DNA of 64,000 nucleotides, taken from contig NZ_VIGW01000002.1 of NCBI RefSeq assembly GCF_007858435.1, positions 310,001-374,000 on the forward strand, in the 5' to 3' direction. The notes under the pieces were generated by a model. That model was not told the DNA's origin, did no database searches, and was given only the letters and a program-made list of their open reading frames with translations. Position 1 is the stretch's first letter, and every line of letters starts with the position of its first letter. Made by a program: the position numbers and the translations under genes. Below are positions 1 through 8,732 of the stretch, piece by piece. The stretch comes from Tsukamurella asaccharolytica (GTDB lineage Bacteria > Actinomycetota > Actinomycetes > Mycobacteriales > Mycobacteriaceae).

Positions 1-1
1 G

Positions 2-565
2 GGCCTGATCCAGTCCTTCGGCGTCTTCGTCGACACCATGGTCGTGTGCACCGCGACCGCGTTCATCGTGCTGGTCTCCGGCGTCTACACGCCCGGAAGT
101 GACCCGGAGTCCGGCGGCGCCGTGCTCACCCAGGATTCCGTCGCGGCCGTGCTCGGAACCTGGACGACGGTGCCGATGGCCCTCCTGGTCTTCGTCTTCG
201 CGTTCTCGTCGATCATCGGCAACTACTCCTACGCCGAGATCAATCTCAACTTCCTCGGCGTCGAGGGTTCGCGCCTGCGCTTCCTGCAGACGCTCGTCCT
301 CGCGGCCGTCGTCGTCGGAACACTAGCGGAGCTCGACACCGTGTGGATGCTCGCCGACGTGGCGATGGCCTTCATGGCGGCGGTGAACCTGGTCGCGATC
401 GCGCTGCTGGGGTCGTGGGCCTTCGGAGCGCTCCGCGACTACGACGCCATGACCAAGCGCGGCGTGGACGAGCGGTTCGTCGGGCGCGGCAATCCACACC
501 TCCCCGGCGACCTGCCGGGAGACGTATGGGACCCCCTCGACGAGGCAACGCCCGCCGCGCGCTGA
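2..565 (+). CDS. Sodium:alanine symporter (AGCS family), C-terminal fragment
   Basis: The frame is open from base 2, so the gene starts left of the window; 187 residues are visible. The opening stretch GLIQSFGVFVDTMVVC and the later AFSSIIGNYSYAEINL are typical of the alanine/glycine:cation symporter family, which imports small amino acids with Na+ across the inner membrane. At least three hydrophobic helices are visible (about residues 10-30, 55-75, 90-145), followed by a polar 45-residue cytoplasmic tail. An ATG at 38 is internal and is not the start. About 190 bases with no gene follow before the next one. Family call is firm; the exact substrate is inferred from the family. Confidence 0.85.
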   Translation, partial: GLIQSFGVFVDTMVVCTATAFIVLVSGVYTPGSDPESGGAVLTQDSVAAVLGTWTTVPMALLVFVFAFSSIIGNYSYAEINLNFLGVEGSRLRFLQTLVLAAVVVGTLAELDTVWMLADVAMAFMAAVNLVAIALLGSWAFGALRDYDAMTKRGVDERFVGRGNPHLPGDLPGDVWDPLDEATPAAR

Positions 566-757
566 GTGCGACTGAGCCGACGGCACCTTCTCGGCTGCTA
601 CTGCTCCACTGGTCCCGGGAACGACGAGATCTGGTTCTGGAATTCGTCAGACACCGTGGTCGCCGACCTGTTCGCCATGTCGATCGTGAAACTCCGCTAG
701 GTCCGCGACAATGTCACGAACTCGTTCGCTCGGGTGTCCCAAGGCAGCAAAGAGCCG

Positions 758-1309
758 TCAGGGCGCCCCGTCGACCATGCGGGCGACGACGGCGAGCAGG
801 CCCGCCATCTGCTCGTCCGTGGCGCGGCGGCGGCCGCCGCTGAGGGCGGCGTCGTAGTAGAGGCCGTCGCCGAGGAGCAGGACGGCGCGGGCGGTGGCCT
901 CGTCGGGCACCTGCTCCTGCACGGTCGCGAGGAACCGGTCCTGCATCGAGCGGATCGCGCGCTCGGCCCGGTCGTTCGCGGCCTGGCTCAACCGCAGCAC
1001 CGCGACGATCGCGCGGTCGAGCGGCGAGTCGTCGTAGTTCGACGTGCGCACGTAGTAATCGACAGCCCCCTCGGGCGCGGCGGCCATCGCCTCGACGTCG
1101 GCGTCGACGAGCTCGTCAAGCCAGTCGCAGAGCCCGTCTACCAGGGCCTTCTTCGTCCCGAAGTGATAGAGCAGTCCACCCTTGCTCACCCCGGCCTCGG
1201 CGGCGACGGCCTCGAGCGTCGCGGCGCGTTCACCGTGCTCGATCAGGATCTCGACGAGGGCGTCGAGCAATTTCGCACGGGCTGCGGGAGGGGGCGGCAC
1301 ACCTCGCAT
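758..1309 (-). CDS. TetR-family repressor, probable regulator of the divergent MFS pump
   Basis: The 183-residue protein has an N-terminal TetR helix-turn-helix (about residues 12-58; VAAEAGVSKGGLLYHF is the recognition region) and an all-helical ligand-binding C-terminal half. It is divergent from an MFS exporter 90 bases away, with a perfect inverted repeat between them, the classic LfrR/QacR arrangement: the regulator represses the pump until a substrate binds. Starts considered are ATG at 1309, used here, and an in-frame GTG at 1324; neither has a convincing ribosome site. The open frame extends far upstream, but only antisense to the MFS gene, and that part is not protein-like. The inducing ligand is unknown. 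Confidence 0.85.
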   Translation of the reverse strand: MRGVPPPPAARAKLLDALVEILIEHGERAATLEAVAAEAGVSKGGLLYHFGTKKALVDGLCDWLDELVDADVEAMAAAPEGAVDYYVRTSNYDDSPLDRAIVAVLRLSQAANDRAERAIRSMQDRFLATVQEQVPDEATARAVLLLGDGLYYDAALSGGRRRATDEQMAGLLAVVARMVDGAP

Positions 1310-1337
1310 CGTAGAGGTGATCACCGTCTCTCGTTTG

Positions 1338-1357
1338 TGTACCGTCCAGCTGGTACA
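1338..1357. promoter_or_regulatory. TetR operator between repressor and MFS pump
   Basis: tgtaccgtccagctggtaca is a perfect 6-bp inverted repeat (TGTACC/GGTACA) with an 8-bp spacer, in the 90-bp divergent intergenic region. A possible -10 (TACAGT, 1354-1359) for the MFS gene overlaps its right arm. TGTACC-type dyads are common operators for TetR repressors of drug pumps. Binding is inferred. Confidence 0.65.
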
Positions 1358-1399
1358 GTATCGACGTTCTCGAAACCCAGACACCCAGGAAGTGCCGCT

Positions 1400-2947
1400 A
1401 TGTCCACCACCCTCCCCGCCACGACCGCGTCCCCGCGCGCCACGGTGCGTGACTGGGGTGCCCTCGCGGTCCTGATGCTTCCGGTGCTGCTCGTCTCCAT
1501 CGACGGCACCGTGCTCGGCTTCGCGCTGCCGTCGATCGCCGCGACCCTCGGCCCGACCGCGGCGCAGCAGCTCTGGATCATCGACGTCTACCCGCTGGTG
1601 CTCGCCGGCCTGCTCGTCTCGATGGGCAGCCTGGGCGACCGGCTGGGCCGGCGCCGCCTGCTGCTGCTGGGCTCGACGGGCTTCGCCGCAATGTCCGTCG
1701 TGGCGGCGTACGCGCCGACCGCGGGCGCGCTGATCGCCGCCCGTGCGGGCCTCGGCTTCTTCGGCGCCATGCTGATGCCGTCCACGCTCTCGTTGCTGCG
1801 CAACATCTTCACCGATCCTCAGCAGCGGCGGCTCGCGATCGCGGTGTGGGCGTCGTGCTTCGCCGCGGGCGCCGCGCTCGGCCCCATCGTGGGCGGCTTC
1901 CTGCTGGAGTACTTCTGGTGGGGCTCGGTCTTCCTCATGGCCGTGCCCGTCCTGATCCCGCTGCTGGTGCTGGCGCCGATCTTCGTGCCGGAGTCGCGCG
2001 ACCCCAACCCGGGCCGCATCGATCCGGTGTCGATCGTGCTCTCGCTCCTCGCACTGACCCCCCTCGTCTACGCCGTGAAGACGCTGGCGAAGGGTGGCGA
2101 CCTCGTCGTGGTCGCGGCGGCCCTGGCCGTCGGCGTGACGGCGACCGGCCTGTTCCTGCGGCGGCAGCTGCGCCGTCCGGACCCGATGCTGGACGTGCGG
2201 CTGTTCACGAACCGCCGCTTCTCCGGCGCCGTCGCCGTGAACCTGCTCAGCATCTTCTCGCTGGTCGGCTTCATGTTCTTCATCTCGCAGCACCTCCAGC
2301 TGGTGGTGGGGATGAGCCCGATGGACGCGGCCTGGGCCCTGGTCCCGGGCCTGATCACCATGATGGCCGCAGGCCTGTTGGTGGTGCGGGTCGTGCGGTG
2401 GATCGCCCCGTCGACCGTGGTCGTGGGCGGCATGCTCATCGCCGCCGCCGCGTACGCCGTGGTCATGGCCTTCGCCTCGCCCGACTCGACGCTCGCCGTG
2501 CTCATCGCGTTCGCGATGCTCGGCATCGGCATCGGCGCCGCCGAGACGCTGTCGAACGACCTCATCGTCTCGACGGTGCCCGCGGAGAAGGCGGGTGCGG
2601 CCTCGGCCGTCTCGGAGACCGCCTACGAGCTCGGCACCGTGCTCGGCACCGCCGTCCTCGGCTCGATCCTCGCCGGCGCCTACGCCGCGAAGCTCGTGGT
2701 GCCGGCCGGCCTCACGAGCGAGCAGGTCGCCGCCGCCGGCGAGACGCTCGCCGGGGCGCACCACGTCGCGACGCAGCTGCCCGCCGACACCGCGGATGCC
2801 CTGGTCCGGGCCGCCGGTCAGGCGTTCGACGCCGGCGTCTCGGTGACGTCCGCGATCGGCGTGGTGCTCATGCTCGGCGCTGCCTGGATCGCGCACCGCA
2901 CGCTCCGGGCGCCGTCCTCGTCGGCCGCCACGACCGCCGCGCAGTAG
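1400..2947 (+). CDS. MFS multidrug exporter, DHA2 (14-TM, LfrA/EmrB-like)
   Basis: The protein has 515 residues with about 14 hydrophobic helices, the length of proton-driven DHA2 drug exporters. Motif A is clear (GDRLGRRRLLLLG, about residues 79-91) in the loop after TM2, and the first helix carries DGTVLGFALPSI as in LfrA/QacA-type pumps. AGGAA at 1388-1392 supports ATG 1400. It is divergent from a TetR gene and sits next to a perfect operator, so it is likely induced by one of its own substrates. Its last 130 bases overlap a small gene on the opposite strand. The drug range cannot be read from sequence. Confidence 0.9.
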   Translation: MSTTLPATTASPRATVRDWGALAVLMLPVLLVSIDGTVLGFALPSIAATLGPTAAQQLWIIDVYPLVLAGLLVSMGSLGDRLGRRRLLLLGSTGFAAMSVVAAYAPTAGALIAARAGLGFFGAMLMPSTLSLLRNIFTDPQQRRLAIAVWASCFAAGAALGPIVGGFLLEYFWWGSVFLMAVPVLIPLLVLAPIFVPESRDPNPGRIDPVSIVLSLLALTPLVYAVKTLAKGGDLVVVAAALAVGVTATGLFLRRQLRRPDPMLDVRLFTNRRFSGAVAVNLLSIFSLVGFMFFISQHLQLVVGMSPMDAAWALVPGLITMMAAGLLVVRVVRWIAPSTVVVGGMLIAAAAYAVVMAFASPDSTLAVLIAFAMLGIGIGAAETLSNDLIVSTVPAEKAGAASAVSETAYELGTVLGTAVLGSILAGAYAAKLVVPAGLTSEQVAAAGETLAGAHHVATQLPADTADALVRAAGQAFDAGVSVTSAIGVVLMLGAAWIAHRTLRAPSSSAATTAAQ

Positions 2948-3150
2948 TCCCGCAGCCGGCGCGCCGCGGCGCTCGCCGCCCCCGCATGGCCGGTGAGCGT
3001 CGCGGCGGCGCGGGCGGCGAAGTCCAGCACCTCCGGCGGCCCCGTCGCCGCCCGCCACCGTGCGCCCTGGTCGGCGAAACCCTCGGCCGCGTCCTCCCAG
3101 GCCGCGGCGACGCGCGCCAGTTCGTCGAGATCCACCTCGTCACCGGGCAT
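2818..3150 (-). CDS. Small helical hypothetical protein, partner of the DUF1023 hydrolase
   Basis: A 110-residue protein that is alanine-rich and mostly helical (DELARVAAAWEDAAEGFADQ, then a second long helix near residues 45-80). The pattern resembles WXG100/ESX-type helical hairpins but lacks a clear WXG. It starts 11 bases inside the end of the upstream hydrolase gene, so the two are probably translationally coupled. Its 3' end overlaps the MFS gene tail-to-tail by 130 bases, which makes the last 40 residues doubtful. Function unknown; a secreted or structural partner of the hydrolase is only an inference from neighbourhood. Confidence 0.55.
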   Translation of the reverse strand: MPGDEVDLDELARVAAAWEDAAEGFADQGARWRAATGPPEVLDFAARAAATLTGHAGAASAAARRLRDYCAAVVAADEDGARSVRCAIQAAPSMSTTPIADVTETPASNA

Positions 3151-4282
3151 CGGTTCCCCCTCCCGTCAGGATCGATGCGAACGCGGCCAGTGCCGGCGAG
3201 CCGTCGTCGAAGTACGCCGAGTGCGCGGCCATACCGAGCCCCGTGGGGCCCTCGGCATCCACCGCCCTCGCCCCGAACGACGGTGCCGCCGGGTCGATCC
3301 CCAGCCCCAGCTCCACGCCGAACCACCGTCTCAGGCCCTGTGCGGCACCGTTGGTCGCGCCCGCCCACGGGATCGGGTCGTCCGAGTCGCGCGCCACGTG
3401 GACCGGCACGCCCAGCTCCGCCGCGGAGCGCACCGGGCCGGCGCCCGGGGAGCCGAGCAGCACCATCGCGTCGACGGTGCCGGCGAGTGCGCCTCCCGCA
3501 CCCGCCGTCGTCACCGTCGTGGCGCCGTAGCTGTGCCCGAAGACCACCACCCGCGGATCGTCGGGTCGCATCCGCGCGAGGTCGGCCAGGTCGTCCCGGA
3601 GCTCGGCCGCGCCCCGTCGCGCGTGCACGCCGGTGAGTACCTGGGCGGCGGCCGCGCGCCCCGACGGTGCGTCGTACCCGATCCACGCCAGCGTCGCCGT
3701 CGGGGTCGCCGGGTCGGCCCGGCGGGCGGCGGTCTGCAGGTTCGCTGCGTTGCGGGTGACCGCCCCGATCGAGGCCGCGGTCGTGCCCATGCCCGGGACC
3801 ACGACGCCGATGGACCGGGCGGTGTCGAGATCGCCGATGGCGACCGACACCGCGCCGTCACCGCCGAAGGCGTCCGGGTCGTACTCGAACAACTGCACGG
3901 TCTCCCCGCCGCGGTCCAGCTCGCGCAATCGCGCGTCGATGGTCTCGAGCATCCGCAGTCGCGCCCCGGGTGGTGTGGCGCGCAGGTCCGCAGCGAGGCG
4001 CGCGCGATTGCGCCGGTCCCGCTGCGCCGCGGACTCCGGTCCGTCCGGCGCGCGCACCGGGGCCGATGGTGCCCGCACCCCGCCGCTGCCGAGCAGGACG
4101 GCGGCGGGCAGGTCGATCGCCGCGAGCCTGGCGGCGAGTTCGCCTCCCCCGCTGCGGATCTCCGCCGCCGCCCGCTCGAGCGCCGCGTCGAGTTCCTCCG
4201 CCGCACGGACCTCGAGCCCCGCCCATCGCTCGTACGCGTCGGCGGGCTCGCCCCGCCACGCCGTCGCCCGCGTGACCATCAT
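3140..4282 (-). CDS. Alpha/beta hydrolase, DUF1023 family, with WXG-like N-terminus
   Basis: The protein has 380 residues. The N-terminal 60 form helical segments containing TAWRGEPADAYERW, similar to the WXG100-like domain often joined to this hydrolase family. The C-terminal half has the nucleophile elbow GHSYG (VVVFGHSYGATTV) of alpha/beta hydrolases and later D and H residues (ARDSDDPIPW, MAAHSAYF) that can complete a triad. A TTG at 4336 would add 18 residues. I prefer ATG 4282 because TACGGT lies 6 bases upstream, the leaderless spacing seen at many genes here. The small helical gene downstream overlaps it. The substrate is unknown; the family is typical of actinobacteria. Confidence 0.8.
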   Translation of the reverse strand: MMVTRATAWRGEPADAYERWAGLEVRAAEELDAALERAAAEIRSGGGELAARLAAIDLPAAVLLGSGGVRAPSAPVRAPDGPESAAQRDRRNRARLAADLRATPPGARLRMLETIDARLRELDRGGETVQLFEYDPDAFGGDGAVSVAIGDLDTARSIGVVVPGMGTTAASIGAVTRNAANLQTAARRADPATPTATLAWIGYDAPSGRAAAAQVLTGVHARRGAAELRDDLADLARMRPDDPRVVVFGHSYGATTVTTAGAGGALAGTVDAMVLLGSPGAGPVRSAAELGVPVHVARDSDDPIPWAGATNGAAQGLRRWFGVELGLGIDPAAPSFGARAVDAEGPTGLGMAAHSAYFDDGSPALAAFASILTGGGTDAR

Positions 4283-4472
4283 GTCGTCACCGTAGGCCGC
4301 CGCCCTCCGGCGATCGGCCGCGAACCGGGCGCCCAACCGCCGTCATCCACAGGACCGCGGTCCTCCACAGCCTCCACGGCCGGTCAGGCGCGGCGGACCG
4401 CCGGAACCGGCCGGGTATGGGTACGACGCATGGACCGCACCACAGAAACAGCTGCCCACCTGCGGAGATGGA

Positions 4473-4493
4473 GCCATGCGCCCCGCGCATGGC
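4473..4493. repeat. Perfect inverted repeat, CCATGCG-type hairpin
   Basis: GCCATGCGC-CCC-GCGCATGGC is a perfect 9-bp stem with a 3-base loop. It lies in the 270-bp divergent region between the DUF1023 gene and nfo, so it is not a terminator of either. A close relative sits at 11841-11859. Confidence 0.6.
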
Positions 4494-4541
4494 TGCGCCG
4501 GGAGGACATACCGCCCCGGCGCCCCGTGGGCGCGGACGCAC

Positions 4542-4547
4542 TAGGCT
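4542..4547 (+). promoter_or_regulatory. -10 element of nfo, leaderless start
   Basis: TAGGCT is followed after 6 bases by the ATG of nfo, the spacing expected when transcription begins at or next to the start codon. No Shine-Dalgarno sequence lies in front of this ATG. Confidence 0.5.
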
Positions 4548-4553
4548 GGGTGC

Positions 4554-5324
4554 ATGCGCATCGGTGCCCATGTCCGCAGTGACACCCACCCCGTCGAGAC
4601 GGCGGCCCAGCTGGGGGTGGACGTGATCCAGATGTTCGTCTCCGACCCACAGGGCTGGAAGAAGCCGGAGCCGCATCCGCAGACCCAGGCGCTCAAGGAT
4701 TCGCCGCTCGAGATCGTCGTGCACTCGGCGTACGTCATCAACGTCGCGAGCCTGAACAACCGGCTGCGGATGCCGAGTCGCAAGGCCGTCGAGCAGCAGG
4801 CCACGGCGGCGGCGGAGCTCGGCGCCTTCGGGCTCGTAGTGCACGGCGGGCACCTGCGGGACGGCGAGGACCTGCAGGCGGGAATCGACAACTGGCGCAA
4901 GCTCTTCACTCGACAGGAGGAGAAGGGCGGCTTCGGCGTGCCGATCCTCATCGAGAACACCGCGGGCGGCGAGGGCGCGATCGCCCGCCAGCTGGAGACC
5001 ATCGATCGGCTGTGGGACGCGGTCGGCGACCAGGGCGCCGGCTTCTGCCTCGACACCTGCCACGCCTGGGCGGGCGGCGAGGAGCTGATGGGCATCGTCG
5101 AGCGGGTCCTCGCCATCACCGGCCGGATCGACCTGGTGCACCTGAACAACTCGCGCGACGAGTTCGACTCCGCGCGCGACCGGCACGCCAACCTGCAGGA
5201 CGGCACCATCGACCCCGACCTCTTGGCCGATGTGGCCCGCACCGCCGGAGCACCGATCATCCTCGAGACCCCGTCGGACGGCCTCGCCGACGACGTCGCC
5301 TACCTCAAGGAGGCCCTGCTGTGA
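4554..5324 (+). CDS. nfo: Deoxyribonuclease IV (AP endonuclease, Nfo/End family)
   Basis: The 256-residue protein cleaves DNA 5' to abasic sites in base-excision repair, using three zinc ions in a TIM barrel. Zinc-ligand motifs are visible in order: VHSAYVINVAS (about residue 60), VVHGGH (about 98), LIENTAGG, FCLDTCHAWAGG (about 165) and HLNNSRDEFDSARDRHANL (about 200), then ILETP near the C-terminus. Length fits mycobacterial End. The ATG at 4554 follows a -10-like TAGGCT by 6 bases. The next gene starts on the overlapping GTGA, so the two are cotranscribed. Confidence 0.93.
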   Translation: MRIGAHVRSDTHPVETAAQLGVDVIQMFVSDPQGWKKPEPHPQTQALKDSPLEIVVHSAYVINVASLNNRLRMPSRKAVEQQATAAAELGAFGLVVHGGHLRDGEDLQAGIDNWRKLFTRQEEKGGFGVPILIENTAGGEGAIARQLETIDRLWDAVGDQGAGFCLDTCHAWAGGEELMGIVERVLAITGRIDLVHLNNSRDEFDSARDRHANLQDGTIDPDLLADVARTAGAPIILETPSDGLADDVAYLKEALL

Positions 5325-5959
5325 GCACGCCCGCGGAGTGGGACGACCGATACCGCGCGACCGAGCTGGTGTGGGGAACGCCACCCGACCCGTGGATCGT
5401 CGAGCAGGTGACCGTGCTGCCGCCCGGGCGGGCCCTGGATGTGGGCGCCGGCGAGGGCCGGCACGCCCTGTGGCTCGCCACCCGCGCGTGGGACGTGACG
5501 GCCGTCGACTTCTCGCGCGTCGGGCTCGACAAGGCGGCGACGGTGGCAGCGCGGTCGCCGCGCACCGTGCGCGCCCGGCTGCACTGGACCCCGCTCGACA
5601 TCACCAGCGAGGCGATCCCCAACCAGCCCTACGACCTGGCCGTCTGGGCCTACGTGCACCCCGATCCGGAGGACCGCGCGGCGGCGATCGCCAAGGTCGC
5701 GCACGCGCTGGCACCCGGCGGACTGCTCCTGCTCCTGGCGCACGAGAAGATCGACTCGCACCCCGACGCCGGGAGCGGAGCGAGCGGGTCAGGTCGTCAC
5801 GGTCTGCCGACCTTCGGCGCCGCCGAGTTGTCGGCGGCGCTCCCCGAGGACATGGTGGTGGAACACGTGGAATGGCGCGAGAGTGATCCGTACCACGGCA
5901 CTGGCACTGACCTGGCTGTTCGCGCACGTCGCCGCCGCTCGGAGGCGATCGCGCCGTAG
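5321..5959 (+). CDS. Class I SAM-dependent methyltransferase
   Basis: The protein has 212 residues and starts with GTG overlapping the nfo stop (GTGA). The SAM-binding loop ALDVGAGEGRHALWLA lies near residues 36-51, followed by the acidic VTAVDFS and the DLAVWAYVHPDPEDR segment of motif II/post-I, all in the order of a Rossmann methyltransferase. The N-terminal WDDRYRATELVWGTPPD resembles TehB/thiopurine-type small-molecule methyltransferases. The acceptor cannot be told. Coupling to a DNA-repair enzyme may be simple operon packing. Confidence 0.82.
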   Translation: MSTPAEWDDRYRATELVWGTPPDPWIVEQVTVLPPGRALDVGAGEGRHALWLATRAWDVTAVDFSRVGLDKAATVAARSPRTVRARLHWTPLDITSEAIPNQPYDLAVWAYVHPDPEDRAAAIAKVAHALAPGGLLLLLAHEKIDSHPDAGSGASGSGRHGLPTFGAAELSAALPEDMVVEHVEWRESDPYHGTGTDLAVRARRRRSEAIAP

Positions 5960-5971
5960 GGGTGCTTGCAC

Positions 5972-6036
5972 TTGTTCGCACGCGGTGATCGCGTTATCCT
6001 ATGCATATTACCGAGCGGTAACTTACCGGCAGGTAA
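5972..6036 (+). promoter_or_regulatory. fadE5 promoter with two tandem operators
   Basis: A sigma70-like promoter reads TTGTTC (5972-5977), 17 bases, TATCCT (5995-6000). Immediately downstream, where transcription should start, are two adjacent perfect dyads: TTACCGAGCGGTAA (6008-6021) and TTACCGGCAGGTAA (6023-6036), centres 15 bp apart. This layout predicts repression by a dimeric regulator binding twice. The same dyad type occurs in the fadA2/fabG4 promoter (13846-13874). Confidence 0.65.
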
Positions 6037-6074
6037 CAGTCTGACAGCCTGATCTGAGAAGGTGGAACAGCCCC

Positions 6075-7907
6075 ATGGGCCATTACAAGAGCAACGTCCG
6101 CGACATCGAGTTCAACCTCTTCGAGGATCTCGGCGTCGGCGAGGTGCTGGCTTCCGGTGCGTACGGCGACCTCGACGAGGACACCGCTAAGGAGATGCTG
6201 CGCGAGGCGGCCCGTCAGGCCGAGGGCCCCATCGCCGAGTCCTTCGCCGAGGCCGACCGCAATCCGCCGGTCTTCGACCCGGCCACCCACGAGGTGACGA
6301 TCAACGAGGCCTTCAAGAAGTCGCAGGCGCAGTTCGCCGACGGCGGCTGGGCGTACCTCGGCCTGGACGACGAGCTCGGCGGCACCGACGTGCCTCGCTC
6401 GCTGTACTGGGGCATCGGCGAGATGTTCCTCGGCGCGAACCCGCCCGTCTTCATGTTCGCCGCCGGCCCCGGCTTCGCGCAGATCCTGCACGACGAGGGC
6501 ACCGACGAGCAGAAGAAGTGGGCGAAGATCGCCGCCGAGCGCAACTGGAACGCCACCATGGTGCTCACCGAGCCGGACGCCGGTTCGGACGTGGGCGCCG
6601 GCCGCACCAAGGCCATCAAGCAGGAGGACGGCTCCTGGCACATCGAGGGCGTGAAGCGCTTTATCACCTCGGCGGTCATGGACCACATGTTCGAGTCCAC
6701 CTTCCACCTCGTGCTCGCCCGCCCCGAGGGCGGCGCCCCGGGCACCAAGGGCCTGGGACTGTACTTCGTGCCGAAGCACCACTTCGACGAGGAGGGCAAC
6801 CTCGGCGAGGAGAACGGCGTCTACGTCACCGGCGTCGAGCACAAGATGGGCATCAAGACCTCCACCACCTGTGAGCTCACCTTCGGCGGCCACGGCAAGC
6901 CCGCCAAGGGCTGGCTCGTGGGCGAGGAGATCAAGGGCATCGCACAGATGTTCAAGGTCATCGAGCACGCCCGCATGATGGTCGGCACCAAGGCCATCGG
7001 CACGCTCTCGACCGGCTACCTCAACGCGCTCGACTACGCCAAGCAGCGCGTCCAGGGCGCCGACCTGACCCAGATGGCCGACAAGACCGCGCCGCGCGTG
7101 ACCATCACGCACCACCCGGACGTGCGCCGCTCTCTGCTCACGCAGAAGGCGTACGCCGAGGGCCTGCGCGCCGTGTACCTGTACACCGCCGCGCACCAGG
7201 ACGTCCGCACCGCGACCCCGGTCTCCGGTGCCGACGAGGAGATGGCGCACAAGGTCAACGACCTGTTGCTCCCGATCGTCAAGGGCGTCGGCTCCGAGCG
7301 CGCGTTCACGCTGCTCGGAACCGAGTCGCTGCAGACCTTCGGCGGCTCCGGCTTCCTGCAGGACTACCCGATCGAGCAGTACGTCCGCGATTCGAAGATC
7401 GACTCGCTGTACGAGGGCACCACCGCCATCCAGGCGCAGGACTTCTTCTTCCGCAAGATCCTCCGCGACCGCGGCGCCGCGCTCGGCCACGTCGCCGGCC
7501 AGATCACCGCGTTCATCGAGGCCAACGCCGGCGGCGCCTTCGCCGCCGACGTCGCCCTGCTCAAGACCGCTGCCGAGGACGTGCAGGCCATGGCCGCCAC
7601 GCTCACCGGTTTCGCGCTCGCCTCGCAGCAGGAGCCCAAGGAGCTGTACAAGGTGGGCCTCGGCTCGGTGCGCTTCCTCATGGCCTTCGGCGACCTGATG
7701 ATCGGGTGGCGCCTGCTGCACCAGGCCGTCATCGCGCAGGCCAAGCTCGACGGTGGCGCCTCGGGCGCCGACAAGTCCTTCTACGAGGGCAAGGTCGGCG
7801 TCGCGAAGTTCTTCGCCGCGAACGTGCTGCCGCAGCTCACCGGCACCAAGGACATCATCGCCGCGATCGACAACCAGGCGATGGACCTCGACGAGGCCGC
7901 GTTCTGA
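6075..7907 (+). CDS. fadE5: Acyl-CoA dehydrogenase FadE5
   Basis: The protein has 610 residues, the length and opening ([20 protein letters not shown]) of mycobacterial FadE5, a broad-chain-length FAD enzyme that makes trans-2-enoyl-CoA in beta-oxidation. The central FAD/substrate motif [18 protein letters not shown] (about residues 159-176) and the C-terminal [15 protein letters not shown], with the presumed catalytic glutamate, are intact. GAGAAGGTGGA before ATG 6075 is the ribosome site. It stands alone between hairpins, but shares operator sequences with the fadA2/fabG4-htdX cluster 7 kb away, which carries the following steps. Confidence 0.93.
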   Translation: MGHYKSNVRDIEFNLFEDLGVGEVLASGAYGDLDEDTAKEMLREAARQAEGPIAESFAEADRNPPVFDPATHEVTINEAFKKSQAQFADGGWAYLGLDDELGGTDVPRSLYWGIGEMFLGANPPVFMFAAGPGFAQILHDEGTDEQKKWAKIAAERNWNATMVLTEPDAGSDVGAGRTKAIKQEDGSWHIEGVKRFITSAVMDHMFESTFHLVLARPEGGAPGTKGLGLYFVPKHHFDEEGNLGEENGVYVTGVEHKMGIKTSTTCELTFGGHGKPAKGWLVGEEIKGIAQMFKVIEHARMMVGTKAIGTLSTGYLNALDYAKQRVQGADLTQMADKTAPRVTITHHPDVRRSLLTQKAYAEGLRAVYLYTAAHQDVRTATPVSGADEEMAHKVNDLLLPIVKGVGSERAFTLLGTESLQTFGGSGFLQDYPIEQYVRDSKIDSLYEGTTAIQAQDFFFRKILRDRGAALGHVAGQITAFIEANAGGAFAADVALLKTAAEDVQAMAATLTGFALASQQEPKELYKVGLGSVRFLMAFGDLMIGWRLLHQAVIAQAKLDGGASGADKSFYEGKVGVAKFFAANVLPQLTGTKDIIAAIDNQAMDLDEAAF

Positions 7908-7935
7908 TCGTCGTCTCGTAGCCACGAGCACCCGG

Positions 7936-7964
7936 GGGCGCTCCGACCATCGGTCGGGGCGCCC
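7936..7964 (+). terminator. Hairpin terminator after fadE5
   Basis: GGGCGCTCCGACC and GGTCGGGGCGCCC form a 13-bp stem (one T-G pair) with a 3-base loop, 29 bases after the fadE5 stop, followed by a weak pyrimidine tail. It fits the stem-only terminators of high-G+C actinobacteria. Confidence 0.65.
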
Positions 7965-7979
7965 TCGCCCGTTTCTCGG

Positions 7980-8006
7980 CCCGACGGTGCGCACCGCACC
8001 GTCGGG
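7980..8006 (+). terminator. Second perfect hairpin after fadE5
   Basis: CCCGACGGTGC-gcacc-GCACCGTCGGG is a perfect 11-bp stem with a 5-base loop, 16 bases beyond the first hairpin. It may be a back-up terminator or lie in the leader of the following gene, whose start is 53 bases on. Confidence 0.5.
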
Positions 8007-8059
8007 CAGCCACCGTAGGATTGCTACCGACCTGCGCCGACGACCTCCGGAGTGCACGC

Positions 8060-8728
8060 ATGGATGACGACCAGCCGAACGTCGTACAGCTGGCGGCGGT
8101 GAACATCGGCGTCGACGGGGAGCACGGCCCCCTGTTCCGGGGCATCGACCTGGAGTTCGGCCCCGGCCTGCACGCCGTACAGATGCCGGCCGGCCGCGAC
8201 CAGGACGCCCTGCTGCTCACCCTGGCGGGAAGGCTCAAGCCGAGTCGCGGCACCGTCAATGCCCTCGGCGCGACCACCCCGGGAGCGATCCGCAAGAAGT
8301 GCGCCATCGCCGCCTTCAAGGACATCGACGAGCTGGACGATTCGGTCACCGTCGAGACCGTGCTGGCCGAGCAGCGGCGCTGGCTGGCGCCCTGGTACTC
8401 GATGGTGCCGCTCAGCGCCGGCAGCCTGGAGATGGACGAGGTCTTCGGCGATGTCGCCCGGCCCGGGCCGAAGACCCGCATCGTCGAGCTGAGCGATCTG
8501 CAGCTGTTCCTGCTGCGGATCACGCTGGCGCTGGTAGGGAACAGACCGATCGTCGTCGTCGGTGACCTGGAGCAGGTTCGCGACAACCCGGGACGCGCCG
8601 AGGCCATCCAGCGGCTCGGCGCGATCGCCGAGCGCTACACCGTGATCGTCGGGGTCACCAACCCCCTCGGCGGCACCGCACCGCAGCACACCCTGCACGA
8701 TCGTCGCGCCCTGACCCGGAAGGACTGA
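8060..8728 (+). CDS. Degenerate ABC-type ATP-binding protein, partner of YhgE/Pip protein
   Basis: The 222-residue protein has the overall plan of an ABC ATPase: a beta-rich start, FRGIDLEFGPGLHAV, then TLAGRLKPSRGTVNALG. However, the Walker A position reads PAGRDQDALL with no GK[ST], the signature position reads ELSDLQLFLLR instead of LSGGQ, and the Walker B region reads IVVVGDLEQV instead of LLLDEP. ATP hydrolysis is therefore doubtful. CCGGAG at 8046-8051 supports ATG 8060 rather than an upstream in-frame start. It lies 4 bases before a YhgE/Pip membrane protein, and the two probably form one complex. Confidence 0.75.
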   Translation: MDDDQPNVVQLAAVNIGVDGEHGPLFRGIDLEFGPGLHAVQMPAGRDQDALLLTLAGRLKPSRGTVNALGATTPGAIRKKCAIAAFKDIDELDDSVTVETVLAEQRRWLAPWYSMVPLSAGSLEMDEVFGDVARPGPKTRIVELSDLQLFLLRITLALVGNRPIVVVGDLEQVRDNPGRAEAIQRLGAIAERYTVIVGVTNPLGGTAPQHTLHDRRALTRKD

Positions 8729-8732
8729 TTCG

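Noticed and set aside
1310-3058. Long open frame continuing upstream of the TetR start on the minus strand
   Set aside because: It is exactly antisense to the MFS gene, Arg/Gly/His-rich and without protein-like pattern; a G+C-driven shadow.
5994-8057. 687-codon open frame on the minus strand
   Set aside because: Antisense of fadE5 with low-complexity composition; fadE5 matches a known family along its full length.
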